Positions 1 to 7,667 of a DNA stretch of 64,000 nucleotides are shown here, one piece after another. Source of the DNA: Pigmentiphaga sp. NML030171 (lineage in GTDB: Bacteria; Pseudomonadota; Gammaproteobacteria; Burkholderiales; Burkholderiaceae_B); NCBI RefSeq assembly GCF_002188635.1, contig NZ_NINX01000032.1, positions 177,933 through 241,932 of the forward strand, in the 5' to 3' direction. A program made the position numbers and the translations under genes. Within the stretch, counting starts at the first letter, position 1; the number at the start of each line of letters is the position of its first letter. The notes below the pieces were generated by a model that did no database searches, was not told the DNA's origin, and was given only the letters and a program-made list of their open reading frames with translations.

Positions 1-1
1 C

Positions 2-1606
2 ACCGGCGCCGCCCGCCGGGAAATCGAAACCCTGGCCACGCTCGAACGCGGCCTGCCCGATTCCTACACCGTCTACCATGCCGTCCACTGGACCAACGTG
101 GAGCACGGTTTCTCGGTCTATGGCGACATCGACTTCGCCATCGTCAACGCCGCCGGCGACCTGCTGCTGATCGAGCAGGTCAGCGGGTTCCTGGAGGAAA
201 CGCCCGAGGGGCTCTGCAAGAAATACCCCAGCCACAGCACCAACGTGCCGATACAGATCGCCCGCCAACTGGCGGTGCTGCGCGGCCGGCTGGCCCGGCG
301 CCCCCACCTGGACGCCATCCGCGTCGAATACCTGCTGTACTGCCCGGACTACTCGGTGCGCCACCCGGAAACCGCCGGACTGTCGTCCGAACGCATCGTC
401 GATGCCGCCGAACGCGACCGCCTGTGCGCGGTCATCCAGCTCGCGCTGCCGCAGGCGCCCGCCACCCAGGCCGCGCCGGCCGTGCGCCGCTTCCTGGACG
501 ACATCATCCAGCTCGAACCCGACGCCAACGCCCTGGTGGGGCAGGCGCGGGCGCTGGTCACCCGCATTTCGGGCGGCCTGGCGCACTGGGCGCGGCGGCT
601 GGAGTTCGAGCCGTTCCGGCTCAGGGTGATCGGCACCGCCGGTTCGGGCAAGACCCAGCTCGCCCACGCGGAATTCCGCGCCGCCATCGACGCCGGCCGC
701 CGGCCGCTGTACGTGTGCTTCAACCGGCCGCTGGCCGACCACTTCAACGGCATCGCGCCCGACGGCGGCCTGGCCTGCACCTTCCACACCCTGTGCGACA
801 AGGTGCTGCACGCCGCCGGGCAGCCGGTGGACTTCTCGGGCCCCGACGCCTTCACCACCCTGGTCGCACGCGCCGCGCGCGAAGCCGTGCCCGACCACCT
901 GCGCTTCGACACCATCATCATCGACGAAGGCCAGGACTTCTCCGACGAATGGCGCGACCAGATCCTGCGCCATGCGCGCGAGCACGCACGCATGGTCTGG
1001 CTGGAAGACCCGATGCAGAACCTCTACGGCAAGCCCGCCGTGCACCTGCCGGACTGGGTCACGCTGCGCGCGCAAAGCAACTACCGCAGCCCGCGCAGCA
1101 TCGTGAAGCTGCTGGACCGGCTGTTGCCCGACGACCAGCACATCGAGCCGCGCGGCCCCATCGCCGCCGGCGGCCTGGGCGTGCTGGTCTACGACAACGA
1201 GGCGGAGCTGCTGGCGCACACCAAGAAGGCCATCTCGCAATGCCTGGCCGCCGGTTTCAAGCGCGCCGACATCGCGGTGGTCAGCTTCCGCGGCCGCGAA
1301 AGCTCGGCCGTGCTGGGCCAGACCCAGCTCGGCCCGCATGCCATGCGCACCTTCACCGGCCGCTACGACCTGTTCGGCAAGCCTGAGTTCTCGGAAGGCG
1401 AAGTGCTGATGGAGTCGGTCTACCGCTTCAAGGGCCAGGCCGCCCCCGCCGTCGTCTTCACCGAGGTCGACTTCGACCACCTGGACGAGCGGACGGCGCG
1501 CAAGATCTTCGTGGGCGCCACGCGCGCGATGCTGCGGCTGGAACTGGTGGTGTCGCGGCACGCGATGGAGCACGGGCTGGCCGCGATACTGGAAAGCGCG
1601 GCCTGA
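2..1606 (+). CDS. NERD/UvrD-like superfamily I DNA helicase, 5' end outside window
   Basis: The reading frame is open from the first bases of the window, so the true start lies upstream; an internal GTG at 98 has no clear ribosome site. The first ~70 residues (GDIDFAIVNAAGDLLLIEQV) resemble a nuclease-related NERD-type domain. An ATPase core follows: Walker A GTAGSGKT near base 632, Walker B IIIDEGQDF near base 915 and the late helicase motifs YRFKGQ and FVGATRA near 1420-1520. Proteins of this build are ATP-dependent single-strand DNA translocases presumed to act in DNA repair; the precise role is unknown. Palindromic element A begins about 12 bases after the stop. Sure of the helicase family, less sure of the nuclease part. 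Confidence 0.85.
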   Translation, partial: TGAARREIETLATLERGLPDSYTVYHAVHWTNVEHGFSVYGDIDFAIVNAAGDLLLIEQVSGFLEETPEGLCKKYPSHSTNVPIQIARQLAVLRGRLARRPHLDAIRVEYLLYCPDYSVRHPETAGLSSERIVDAAERDRLCAVIQLALPQAPATQAAPAVRRFLDDIIQLEPDANALVGQARALVTRISGGLAHWARRLEFEPFRLRVIGTAGSGKTQLAHAEFRAAIDAGRRPLYVCFNRPLADHFNGIAPDGGLACTFHTLCDKVLHAAGQPVDFSGPDAFTTLVARAAREAVPDHLRFDTIIIDEGQDFSDEWRDQILRHAREHARMVWLEDPMQNLYGKPAVHLPDWVTLRAQSNYRSPRSIVKLLDRLLPDDQHIEPRGPIAAGGLGVLVYDNEAELLAHTKKAISQCLAAGFKRADIAVVSFRGRESSAVLGQTQLGPHAMRTFTGRYDLFGKPEFSEGEVLMESVYRFKGQAAPAVVFTEVDFDHLDERTARKIFVGATRAMLRLELVVSRHAMEHGLAAILESAA

Positions 1607-1635
1607 GGCTGAATCGACGTTCATGTTCTTTACCC

Positions 1636-1733
1636 GGTCTTGTCCGATGCGCAGGGGCCGGGCAGGCGGTGGAGCGCAGCGAAGCCGGTCCCGCTGCGCG
1701 GGACTGCCCGGCCCCTGCGCATCGGACAAGACC
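1636..1733 (+). repeat. Palindromic element A (short form)
   Basis: Perfect 29-base inverted arms at 1636-1664 and 1705-1733 enclose a 40-base interior with a second small hairpin, GGTCCCGCTGCGCGGGAC. Bases 1674-1712 (39 nt) recur as the exact reverse complement at 2005-2043 inside element B. The lead-in at 1618-1632, CGTTCATGTTCTTTA, closely matches the lead-in of element C (CGTTCGAGTTCTTTA at 39049-39063), so the unit probably begins about there. It lies just after the helicase stop codon. It could act as a terminator or 3'-end stabiliser, but no U-run follows the stem. Confidence 0.8.
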
Positions 1734-1836
1734 TGCACCGCTCGTCACGTAGCCCCATGAACTTCAGCACGGTCGTCTTATTAAATGGAGAAAGACCCAT
1801 CGCCGCGTCTCGATCTGCGATCGTCACCGTGGTAGT

Positions 1837-2078
1837 CCTTGGTCGGTGGGGCGGGGCGGCCCGCTCGGGGGGCGCATTCGGAGCCGCCGGTGAGGGTGGG
1901 CTTGGCGGGGAAGCAAGGGCGCAGCTGTTTGAGGGCGGCAGTAGGCACAGTCCGGGGGACTGTGCCCGCCCGAGTTCTGCGCCCGCCCCGCCAAGCCTGC
2001 CCTCGCCGGGCAGTCCCGCGCAGCGGGACCGGCTTCGCTGCGCCCCCCGAGCGGGCCGCCCCGCCCCACCGACCAAGG
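1837..2078 (-). repeat. Palindromic element B (long form)
   Basis: Perfect 40-base inverted arms lie at 1837-1876 and 2039-2078. Inside are nested near-perfect arms (1892-1910 with 1986-2004, one mismatch) and a central hairpin GGCACAGTCC-GGG-GGACTGTGCC at 1944-1966. The interior is collinear with the reverse complement of element C: TTCGGAGCCGCCGG, GCGGGGAAGCAAGGGCG, GCGGCAGTAGG, the AGTCCGGGGGACT palindrome and GGGACCGGCT are shared, while the stem arms differ in sequence but stay paired. The strand is assigned by its lead-in motif GAGTTCTT (reverse complement near 2086-2095), which faces the stop of the Bug gene at 2181. Confidence 0.82.
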
Positions 2079-2180
2079 ACGGTTCAAGAACTCAATCCTA
2101 CAGTTGAAGCCCGTCATCATGGATGCCATGAATGTCGATCCCGCCTAGGTCCTGCCCCCCTAAAAGGAGCCTCGCATTCC

Positions 2181-3152
2181 CTAGTCCACCGTCGCGCCCG
2201 ACTCCCGCACCACCGCGCCCAGCTTGGCGATCTCGCTGCGAATGAAGCGCCCGAACTCCTCGGGCGTATCGCCCACCGGCTGCATGACCTGGGCCAGCAA
2301 CTTGGCCTTGACCTCCTTGTCCCGCAGGGCAAGGGCGATCTTGCGGGACAGCGTCTCGACGATGGGCTGCGGCGTTCCCGCCGGCGCGACCAGTCCCAGC
2401 CAGCCGACGAACTCATAGCCCGGCAGCGTCTCGGCCACGGTGGGAACATCCGGCATCGATTCGAAGCGCTTGGCGCTGGTGACGGCCAGGGCCCGCAGCT
2501 TGCCCGATTCGACATGCGGCATGACGACGGGAATGCTCTCGAAGTCGACGCCGATCTGGCCGGCCAGCAAGGCGGCAACGGTGGGCGCGCTGCCGCGATA
2601 GGGAACGTGCGTCATGCTGGTGCCCGCCAGGCTGTTGAACAGCTCGCCCGCGATGTGCATCGAGGTGCCGTTGCCGGCGGAGCCGCGGTTCACCTTGCCC
2701 GGATGCTGGCGGACATAGGCCAGGAACTCCGTCATGTTGGCAACGGGAACGGTGGCGGGGTTGATGGCCAGCACGAGCGGATAGGTGACGGCCAAGGAAA
2801 TCGGCGTGAAGTCCTTGACCGCGTCGTAGCCCAGCTTGCGATACAGCGTCGGATTGATCCCGTGCGTGCTGACCGTGCCCATCAGCAGCGTATAGCCGTC
2901 GGGCTCCGCCCGCGCCACGGTCTCGGCGGCGATCACGCCGCCGCCCCCGCCACGGTTCTCGACGATGAAGGGCACGCCCATGCTTTGCGACAGCTTGTCC
3001 CCCAGCAGCCGCGCGACCAGGTCGGTGGGGCCGCCGGGCGCGGCGCCGACGACGATGCGCACGGGTTTGGCGGGATAGCCGTTCTGGGCCGGCGCCGGTC
3101 CCGCAAGTGCGGCGGCCGACGTGAACACGATCAAGCGCAGCAAGGCATGCAT
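2181..3152 (-). CDS. Bug/TctC-family periplasmic receptor
   Basis: A 323-residue extracytoplasmic binding protein of the tripartite tricarboxylate transporter (TTT) type. A Sec signal peptide ends near residue 23 (GPAPAQ). The first ligand-loop motif APGGPTD ends with Asp44, the family residue that orients carboxylated ligands. MPDVPTVAETLPGYE and APAGTP are standard C-lobe motifs. An open frame extends upstream, but ATG 3152 is chosen because AGGAGACACCC directly precedes it and the signal peptide starts there. It is the last gene of the TetR-linked leftward operon that begins with another Bug gene at 7468. The ligand is unknown. Confidence 0.93.
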   Translation of the reverse strand: MHALLRLIVFTSAAALAGPAPAQNGYPAKPVRIVVGAAPGGPTDLVARLLGDKLSQSMGVPFIVENRGGGGGVIAAETVARAEPDGYTLLMGTVSTHGINPTLYRKLGYDAVKDFTPISLAVTYPLVLAINPATVPVANMTEFLAYVRQHPGKVNRGSAGNGTSMHIAGELFNSLAGTSMTHVPYRGSAPTVAALLAGQIGVDFESIPVVMPHVESGKLRALAVTSAKRFESMPDVPTVAETLPGYEFVGWLGLVAPAGTPQPIVETLSRKIALALRDKEVKAKLLAQVMQPVGDTPEEFGRFIRSEIAKLGAVVRESGATVD

Positions 3153-3190
3153 GGGTGTCTCCTCGTTGTCGGAAGGGCGGCGACCGTAGC

Positions 3191-3493
3191 CTAGGCGGCG
3201 GGCGCGACCACGCGGCCGTGGGTGATGTGGCGGTTGAAGATCCAGGCGTCGTAGCGCTTGCGCGTGTCGTTGAGCGCGGAATGCGCCAGGTGCCAGTCCA
3301 GCGCAGCCTGGTCTTTCCATTCCTCGAACAGGAAGACGCGGTCGTCCATCGGCGCCGACGGCGTGATGATCTTGAACTGCAGGCAGCCTTCCTCCTTGAG
3401 CGAGTTGGCGGCGTGCGTCTGCATGACCGCGAGGAACTCCGCGCGGTGCTCGGGCTTGATGGAAAACTCGACGATCAACGATATGGCTTGCAT
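3191..3493 (-). CDS. ABM-domain (quinol monooxygenase-like) protein
   Basis: A 100-residue single-domain protein of the antibiotic biosynthesis monooxygenase / YgiN type: ferredoxin-like fold signatures EFSIKPEHRAEFLAVM (residues ~9-24), EEGCLQFKI and FEEWKDQAALDWHLAH. Such proteins form dimers and act on quinols or short oxygenated intermediates without a cofactor, but many have unknown substrates. ATG 3493 lies inside the last codons of the upstream gene (19-base overlap), so translational coupling is likely; ATG at 3511 is the alternative. It is cytoplasmic and sits next to last in the leftward operon. Confidence 0.85.
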   Translation of the reverse strand: MQAISLIVEFSIKPEHRAEFLAVMQTHAANSLKEEGCLQFKIITPSAPMDDRVFLFEEWKDQAALDWHLAHSALNDTRKRYDAWIFNRHITHGRVVAPAA

Positions 3494-4326
3494 GGCGTCT
3501 TTCCGTTGCATGGGTTTGAAAGAAGGATCCGGCAGCGTTCGATGGCGATGCGCACCACCTCGTCCGGATCGCGCTCCCACCAGTCGGTGGAGAAGATCTC
3601 GACTTCGTACGGGCCGGCGTAGCCGTTGCGGGCCAGGCAGGCCAGCAGCCCCGCCAGGTCGGCGGCGCCATCGCCCATCATGGCGCGGTCGTTGACCGGA
3701 TGGCGGGTGGGCACGCGCCAGTCGCACAACTGCACGGTGGCGATGTGGGGCAGGTGCGGCGGCGCGAGGCTGTCGTACAGGTCGGGATCCCACCACGTGT
3801 GGAACACATCGAGCACGACGCCGCAGCCGGGGCCGGCTTCCCGGCACAGGCGCAGGGCCTGCGCCAATGTGTTCACGCAGCCGCGCTCGGCGGCGTGCAT
3901 GGGGTGGAAAGGCTCGATGCCCAGTTTCACGCCCGCCTGGGCGGCCAACGGCGCGGCTTCGCACAGCAGGTCCCGCACCTCTTCGCGCGCCCGGGCCAGG
4001 CCGGCCACCGCACCGCCTCCGCAGACGAACACGACGGCGCCCGCGCCGATCTCGGCCGCCTCATCGATGGCCTGCCGGCAATCGGCCAGCGCGGCGCCCG
4101 GCCCACGTTCGCGCAGTTGCGCCAGGTCGCCCGCCTTGCACAGCGACGGCACCCAGGCATCCGCGTCCCGCAGCAGCCGGCGAGCCCGCGCCACGCCGCA
4201 TTCGGCCAGCTTGTCGCGCCAGACGCCCACGCCGTGCACGCCGTGGCGCGCGTAGCCGGCAATGGCCTCTTCCAGCGACCAGGCGGGCGTGGTGATCTGG
4301 TTGATGGCCAGCCGTTCCCGCATCAT
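3475..4326 (-). CDS. Sugar phosphate isomerase/epimerase-like TIM-barrel protein
   Basis: This 283-residue protein belongs to the xylose-isomerase-like AP endonuclease 2 superfamily (IolE/Hyi relatives). Candidate metal ligands sit on successive barrel strands: GIEPFHPMHA, VVLDVFHTWW, VQLCDW and YEVEIFSTDWW. Members isomerise, epimerise or dehydrate small sugars and keto acids with a divalent metal in the cytoplasm. The substrate cannot be read from sequence. Its 3' end overlaps the ABM gene by 19 bases, and about 30 bases separate it from the upstream racemase-fold gene, consistent with one transcript. Confidence 0.87.
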   Translation of the reverse strand: MMRERLAINQITTPAWSLEEAIAGYARHGVHGVGVWRDKLAECGVARARRLLRDADAWVPSLCKAGDLAQLRERGPGAALADCRQAIDEAAEIGAGAVVFVCGGGAVAGLARAREEVRDLLCEAAPLAAQAGVKLGIEPFHPMHAAERGCVNTLAQALRLCREAGPGCGVVLDVFHTWWDPDLYDSLAPPHLPHIATVQLCDWRVPTRHPVNDRAMMGDGAADLAGLLACLARNGYAGPYEVEIFSTDWWERDPDEVVRIAIERCRILLSNPCNGKTPCKPYR

Positions 4327-4354
4327 CCGCGTCTCCCGCCGCTCGGCTGCGCCA

Positions 4355-5149
4355 TCACCGCGACCGCAGGGCGTCGATGTTGCGCACCTCGGCCACCTTG
4401 CGCACGTATTCCTCCGGCGGAGCCTGGTACAGCAGCTTGCGGCTGACGTGCACGCCGGTCATCTCCTTCATGGCCACGACCATTTCCGTCGCCTTGACCA
4501 GCAGCCGGTAGCAGTCCAGCAGCGGCACGCCGTCGACCTCGAAGATGCCGCGCTGGGCCAGCAGCGTCGACGACGGCCCGGCAGGGATCACCACTTCGGC
4601 GCCGCGCTCGATGGACCGGCGCGAGGCGGCCAGGATCTGTTCCACGCAGTCATCGCCGGCGCGCGTGTCGGTGAACACGGAATCGAAGCCGCGGATGTTC
4701 GAGAACTCGATGTACTCGACCGAGGCCAGCCGGTCGCGCAACCCGTAGCCGATGGGAATCTCGCGGTAACGGGGGACCATCTTCTCGTTGGGCACGACCA
4801 GGCCGAAGCGCTCGCCCATGGTGCAGGCATGAAAGCAGCAGACCTCCATGAACGAGACCACGGGAATGTCGAGCATCTCGCGCAGCTCCACCAGTGCGGG
4901 ATCCAGCGAGTTGGCCAGCACGAACGCGTCGTAGCCGCCCTGCTGGCGGATGGCCAGCGCGTTGTCGATGATCTCGCGCACGTCGTAGTTCCAGAACAGG
5001 CGGAACTGGTCGCCCAGCGCACCCTGCCGGGTGCCGCGCACTTCCACCTTGGTCCCCGGCAGCGCGGCGCCGTCGCACAGCGCCTGGGTGGCACGCAGGA
5101 AATTCGCCATGCCGGTCTCGGACGAGACGAGCTGATACCAGATACGCAT
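4355..5149 (-). CDS. Asp/Glu/hydantoin racemase-fold protein lacking catalytic cysteines
   Basis: A 264-residue protein with the overall pattern of the Asp/Glu/hydantoin racemase superfamily (RIWYQLVSSETG start, RELLDIPVV-like centre, GERFGLV, ERGAEVVIPAGPSS). The two family cysteines that act as acid and base are not where expected: the first position reads LANSLDPAL (~78-86) and the second VIPAGPSS (~187-194). VCCFHACTM (~103-111) has cysteines at another place. Racemisation by the usual mechanism is therefore doubtful. ATG 5149 has a strong AAGGAGG site and overlaps the stop of the CapA-like gene by one base (TAATG), a sign of coupled translation. Confidence 0.82.
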   Translation of the reverse strand: MRIWYQLVSSETGMANFLRATQALCDGAALPGTKVEVRGTRQGALGDQFRLFWNYDVREIIDNALAIRQQGGYDAFVLANSLDPALVELREMLDIPVVSFMEVCCFHACTMGERFGLVVPNEKMVPRYREIPIGYGLRDRLASVEYIEFSNIRGFDSVFTDTRAGDDCVEQILAASRRSIERGAEVVIPAGPSSTLLAQRGIFEVDGVPLLDCYRLLVKATEMVVAMKEMTGVHVSRKLLYQAPPEEYVRKVAEVRNIDALRSR

Positions 5150-6498
5150 TACTGCCTCCTTGGTTGGGCGGACACGGCTGCGCCATGCCCATGCAAAAGA
5201 TGTTGCGCGGCGTCCAGCCGCAGGTCGGTTCCCAGCTCGCGGCTCAGGTCGCGCACTTTCTCGAGCAGCTTCAGGCCCTCGCCGTTGCGCGCCAGCCTGG
5301 GCAGGCCGTCGGGCCCCTCTCCCTCGGCCCACAGGGTGAGCGGCTGCAGCGTGAACGTGGGCGGACCGTCCCGGCCGCAGGTCAGGCGCACCAACAGGGC
5401 TTCCCAGGCCGAACGCCTGCGGTAGAAGCCGGCGCTGTCGCGTCGGGCACGGTAGACGTCGGCCAATGATTCGTCGCGCATCGCGTACGCATCGAAGAAA
5501 TCCGCGGGCTGCGTGGGGAACAGGTAGGGCTGGAACACGAAGGCGCCGATGCCATGGAAGATGGGCCGGCCGCGATGCAGCTGCACGCCCCGCACGCCGT
5601 GCGCGCCGTGCCCGATGACGGCATCGGCGCCCGCCTCGATGGCGCGCCGGCCCATCTCCACCGCGAAGCCCGGCGGCATGTCGGGCCGGCTGTCGTACTC
5701 GTGCGTGTGCATGCTCAGCAGCACCCAGTCCGCGTCGCGGCGCGCCGCGCGCACCGCCGCCTCGATGTCGGCAGCGTCGTCGGGCGCGGCCCAGGACTCC
5801 ACGCCGAAATCCTTGCCGCGCACGAAGCGGGCACCCAGCAGCGACAACGCCGGGCCGCGCTCATCGTCGTAGGCCCTCGCCAGCGGATGTTCGCGATGCT
5901 TGCCCACGGGCAGGTGCTCCCGGATGCGTTCCAGCGCGGCATAGGCCTCGCCATCGACGCGGTAGCGCGTGCCGAAGCGTAGCGGCGCGACCCCCGGCCG
6001 GCCAGGCGTATCGTCTCGCGACCGCCCGGCCCGCGCGTGGTCCAGGTGGCTGGACGAGACGGCCAGCACGGCCACGCGGCCACCCCGGGTATCGACCATG
6101 GCGGGGCGCAGGGCCAGCTGCAGGTCGGCGCCGGTGCCGGCATGGGGAATGCCCAGGTCGCGAAGCGCGGCCTCGGTCTGGCGCAGACCGTCGACGCCGT
6201 AGTCGCCGGCGTGGTTGTTGGCCGTGGACGCCACGTTGACGCCCAGCCAGGCCACGTCCCCGGCCAGCGCCGCCGGCGCGCCCGCCCACGCCCCCGGCGC
6301 CTGGGCCGCTGCCACCGTCGGATGGCTCAGCAACTGGATCTCGAGGTTGGCGAAGCGCACGTCGCACTCGCGCAGGGCCTGGACCGCCGCGATGAAACCG
6401 GGATCCGTCTCGCCATGCAGCGGCTTGCCCATGTACAGGTCACCCACGGCCCCTATCGTGATCGTCGGCGCCCTGGATGCCGGCTCGATGGATGGCAT
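5149..6498 (-). CDS. CapA-family (poly-gamma-glutamate synthesis type) metallophosphatase-like protein
   Basis: This 449-residue protein has the CapA/PgsA motifs in order: GAVGDLYMGKPL (~16-27), ANLEIQLLSHP (~50-60), STANNHAGDYG (~91-101), IGHGAHGVRGVQ and IFHGIGAFVFQ. The Asp, Asn and His residues resemble a calcineurin-like metal site. The best-known members anchor or export poly-gamma-glutamate capsule, but no CapB/CapC partners are here and there is no obvious signal peptide, so a hydrolytic role on a small molecule fits this catabolic operon better. That last point is inference. The gene lies four bases after the Bug gene. Confidence 0.85.
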   Translation of the reverse strand: MPSIEPASRAPTITIGAVGDLYMGKPLHGETDPGFIAAVQALRECDVRFANLEIQLLSHPTVAAAQAPGAWAGAPAALAGDVAWLGVNVASTANNHAGDYGVDGLRQTEAALRDLGIPHAGTGADLQLALRPAMVDTRGGRVAVLAVSSSHLDHARAGRSRDDTPGRPGVAPLRFGTRYRVDGEAYAALERIREHLPVGKHREHPLARAYDDERGPALSLLGARFVRGKDFGVESWAAPDDAADIEAAVRAARRDADWVLLSMHTHEYDSRPDMPPGFAVEMGRRAIEAGADAVIGHGAHGVRGVQLHRGRPIFHGIGAFVFQPYLFPTQPADFFDAYAMRDESLADVYRARRDSAGFYRRRSAWEALLVRLTCGRDGPPTFTLQPLTLWAEGEGPDGLPRLARNGEGLKLLEKVRDLSRELGTDLRLDAAQHLLHGHGAAVSAQPRRQ

Positions 6499-6502
6499 GG
6501 CG

Positions 6503-7468
6503 TCACTCGGCCTGGATGTTGGCGGTCTTCACGACCTTGGCGACGCGCGTCCGCTCGCGGGCGATGAAGTCGGCGAACTGCTGGCGCGTCCCCGGCGACG
6601 GCGTCGCGCCCAGGTCCACCAGCCGCTGCTTTACCGCCGCCTCGTCGACGACCTCGCGCAGCACCGCGTTCAACTTGTCCAGCACCGCCGGCGGCGTGGA
6701 CGCGGGCGCGGCCAGCCCGTACCACACCGATTCCTCGTAGCCGGGCACGCCCGCCTCGGTCGCGGTCGGCACGTCGGGCAGCAGATCCATGCGGCTGGCG
6801 CGCGCGATCGCCAGCGCGCGCAACTTGCCGCCCTTGATGTGCGCCATGGATTCGACCGTGTTCAGCGGCATGAACGAGATGCGCCCGCCCAGCATGTCGG
6901 ACAGCGCGGGCGCCGCGCCCTTGTAGGGCACGTGCAGCACCTCGATGCCCGCCGCCTGCTTCAGCGACTCGCCGGCCAGATGGGCGGAGCTGCCTATGCC
7001 CGGCGATGCGTAGGTCAATTCCCCCGGCTTGGCGCGGGCGCGGGCCAGCAGGTCGCCCAGCGTCTTGAAGGGCGAGGCCGCCGGCACCGCCACCACCAGC
7101 GGTGCGGAGGCGATCATGCCCACCGGCGCGAAGTCGCGCTGGCCGTCGAACGGCAGGTCGGCGAACAGGCTGTTGTTGGTGGCGATGGAGTTGGCCACCA
7201 GCAGCAGCGTGTAGCCGTCGGCCGCCGCGCGCGCCACGGCCTGCATGCCGATGTTGGAACTGCCGCCGGGCTTGTTCTCGACGATGAAGGGCTGCCCCAG
7301 CTTCTCGGCCATGCGCTGCCCCACCAGCCGCGCGACGGCGTCGGTCGCGCCTCCCGGCGCATAGGGCACGACGATGGTGACTGGATGCGTCGGCCAGGAT
7401 CCGGCAGCGGCGTGCGCGGACCCGGCCAGCGCCCAGGCGGCCAGGCCCGCCAGGAAGTGTCGAACCAT
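6503..7468 (-). CDS. Bug/TctC-family periplasmic receptor, first gene of operon
   Basis: A 321-residue receptor with a signal peptide ending near AHA (residue ~20), ligand-loop motif YAPGGATD with Asp43, VVPYKG-type motif HVPYKGAAPALSDMLGG and LLPDVPTATEAGVPGYE. ATG 7468 is preferred over the ATG five codons upstream because GGGAGAC fits as its ribosome site. It heads the operon running left to 2181, which therefore carries two Bug genes, one at each end. An operator-like palindrome at 7489-7504 lies immediately upstream and matches a site in front of the divergent BKACE gene, pointing to control by the neighbouring TetR protein. Confidence 0.93.
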   Translation of the reverse strand: MVRHFLAGLAAWALAGSAHAAAGSWPTHPVTIVVPYAPGGATDAVARLVGQRMAEKLGQPFIVENKPGGSSNIGMQAVARAAADGYTLLLVANSIATNNSLFADLPFDGQRDFAPVGMIASAPLVVAVPAASPFKTLGDLLARARAKPGELTYASPGIGSSAHLAGESLKQAAGIEVLHVPYKGAAPALSDMLGGRISFMPLNTVESMAHIKGGKLRALAIARASRMDLLPDVPTATEAGVPGYEESVWYGLAAPASTPPAVLDKLNAVLREVVDEAAVKQRLVDLGATPSPGTRQQFADFIARERTRVAKVVKTANIQAE

Positions 7469-7488
7469 GCTTGTCTCCCGCATTTATT

Positions 7489-7504
7489 AAACCAACGTTT
7501 GAAT
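7489..7504. promoter_or_regulatory. Candidate TetR operator, left copy
   Basis: AAACCAACGTTTGAAT matches the palindrome AAACAAACGTTTGTTT at 13 of 16 positions, and a close relative (AAACAAACGTATGTAT) occurs at 8465. The site sits in an AT-rich island 21 bases before the Bug start codon, where a repressor would block the promoter. Assignment to the TetR gene between the two sites is inference. Confidence 0.6.
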
Positions 7505-7667
7505 TATTAATGGCGATTATAGGCCGCCATCGGCCACTCGCCACCGGGGTTAACCCTGGCATCGATGGTTCGAGCAGCATGCGCGCGGCAAGGCGAACGC
7601 GCTGCGGGACGGCGGGCGCAAGGGAAACGAAGGGAACGGACGCGCGGCGCGGAACCGCGCCGGAAGG

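Larger units (their letters stand above)
1607..2180. other. Gene-free convergent intergenic region
   Basis: This 574-base stretch separates the helicase gene (+) from a Bug gene (-) and holds no convincing gene. Frames open here on both strands are produced by the GC-rich palindromes. It contains elements A (1636-1733) and B (1837-2078), described separately, and about 100 bases of unremarkable sequence between them. Confidence 0.7.

Noticed and set aside
349..993. 214-codon open frame on the minus strand inside the helicase gene
   Set aside because: It is the GC-rich antisense shadow of a well-supported ATPase domain, with Ser/Arg/Ala-rich translation and no motif.
1837..2078. Element B as a MITE or insertion-sequence remnant
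   Set aside because: Terminal arms differ between copies B and C, no target-site duplication is evident, and no transposase fragment is present.
1839..3194. 451-codon plus-strand frame covering element B and the Bug gene
   Set aside because: Low-complexity translation rich in Arg, Gly, Gln and His, running through palindromic arms and antisense to a clear Bug gene.
6215..7510. 431-codon plus-strand frame opposite the Bug gene at 6503-7468
   Set aside because: Typical antisense frame of high-G+C DNA; the minus-strand Bug protein has full family motifs.
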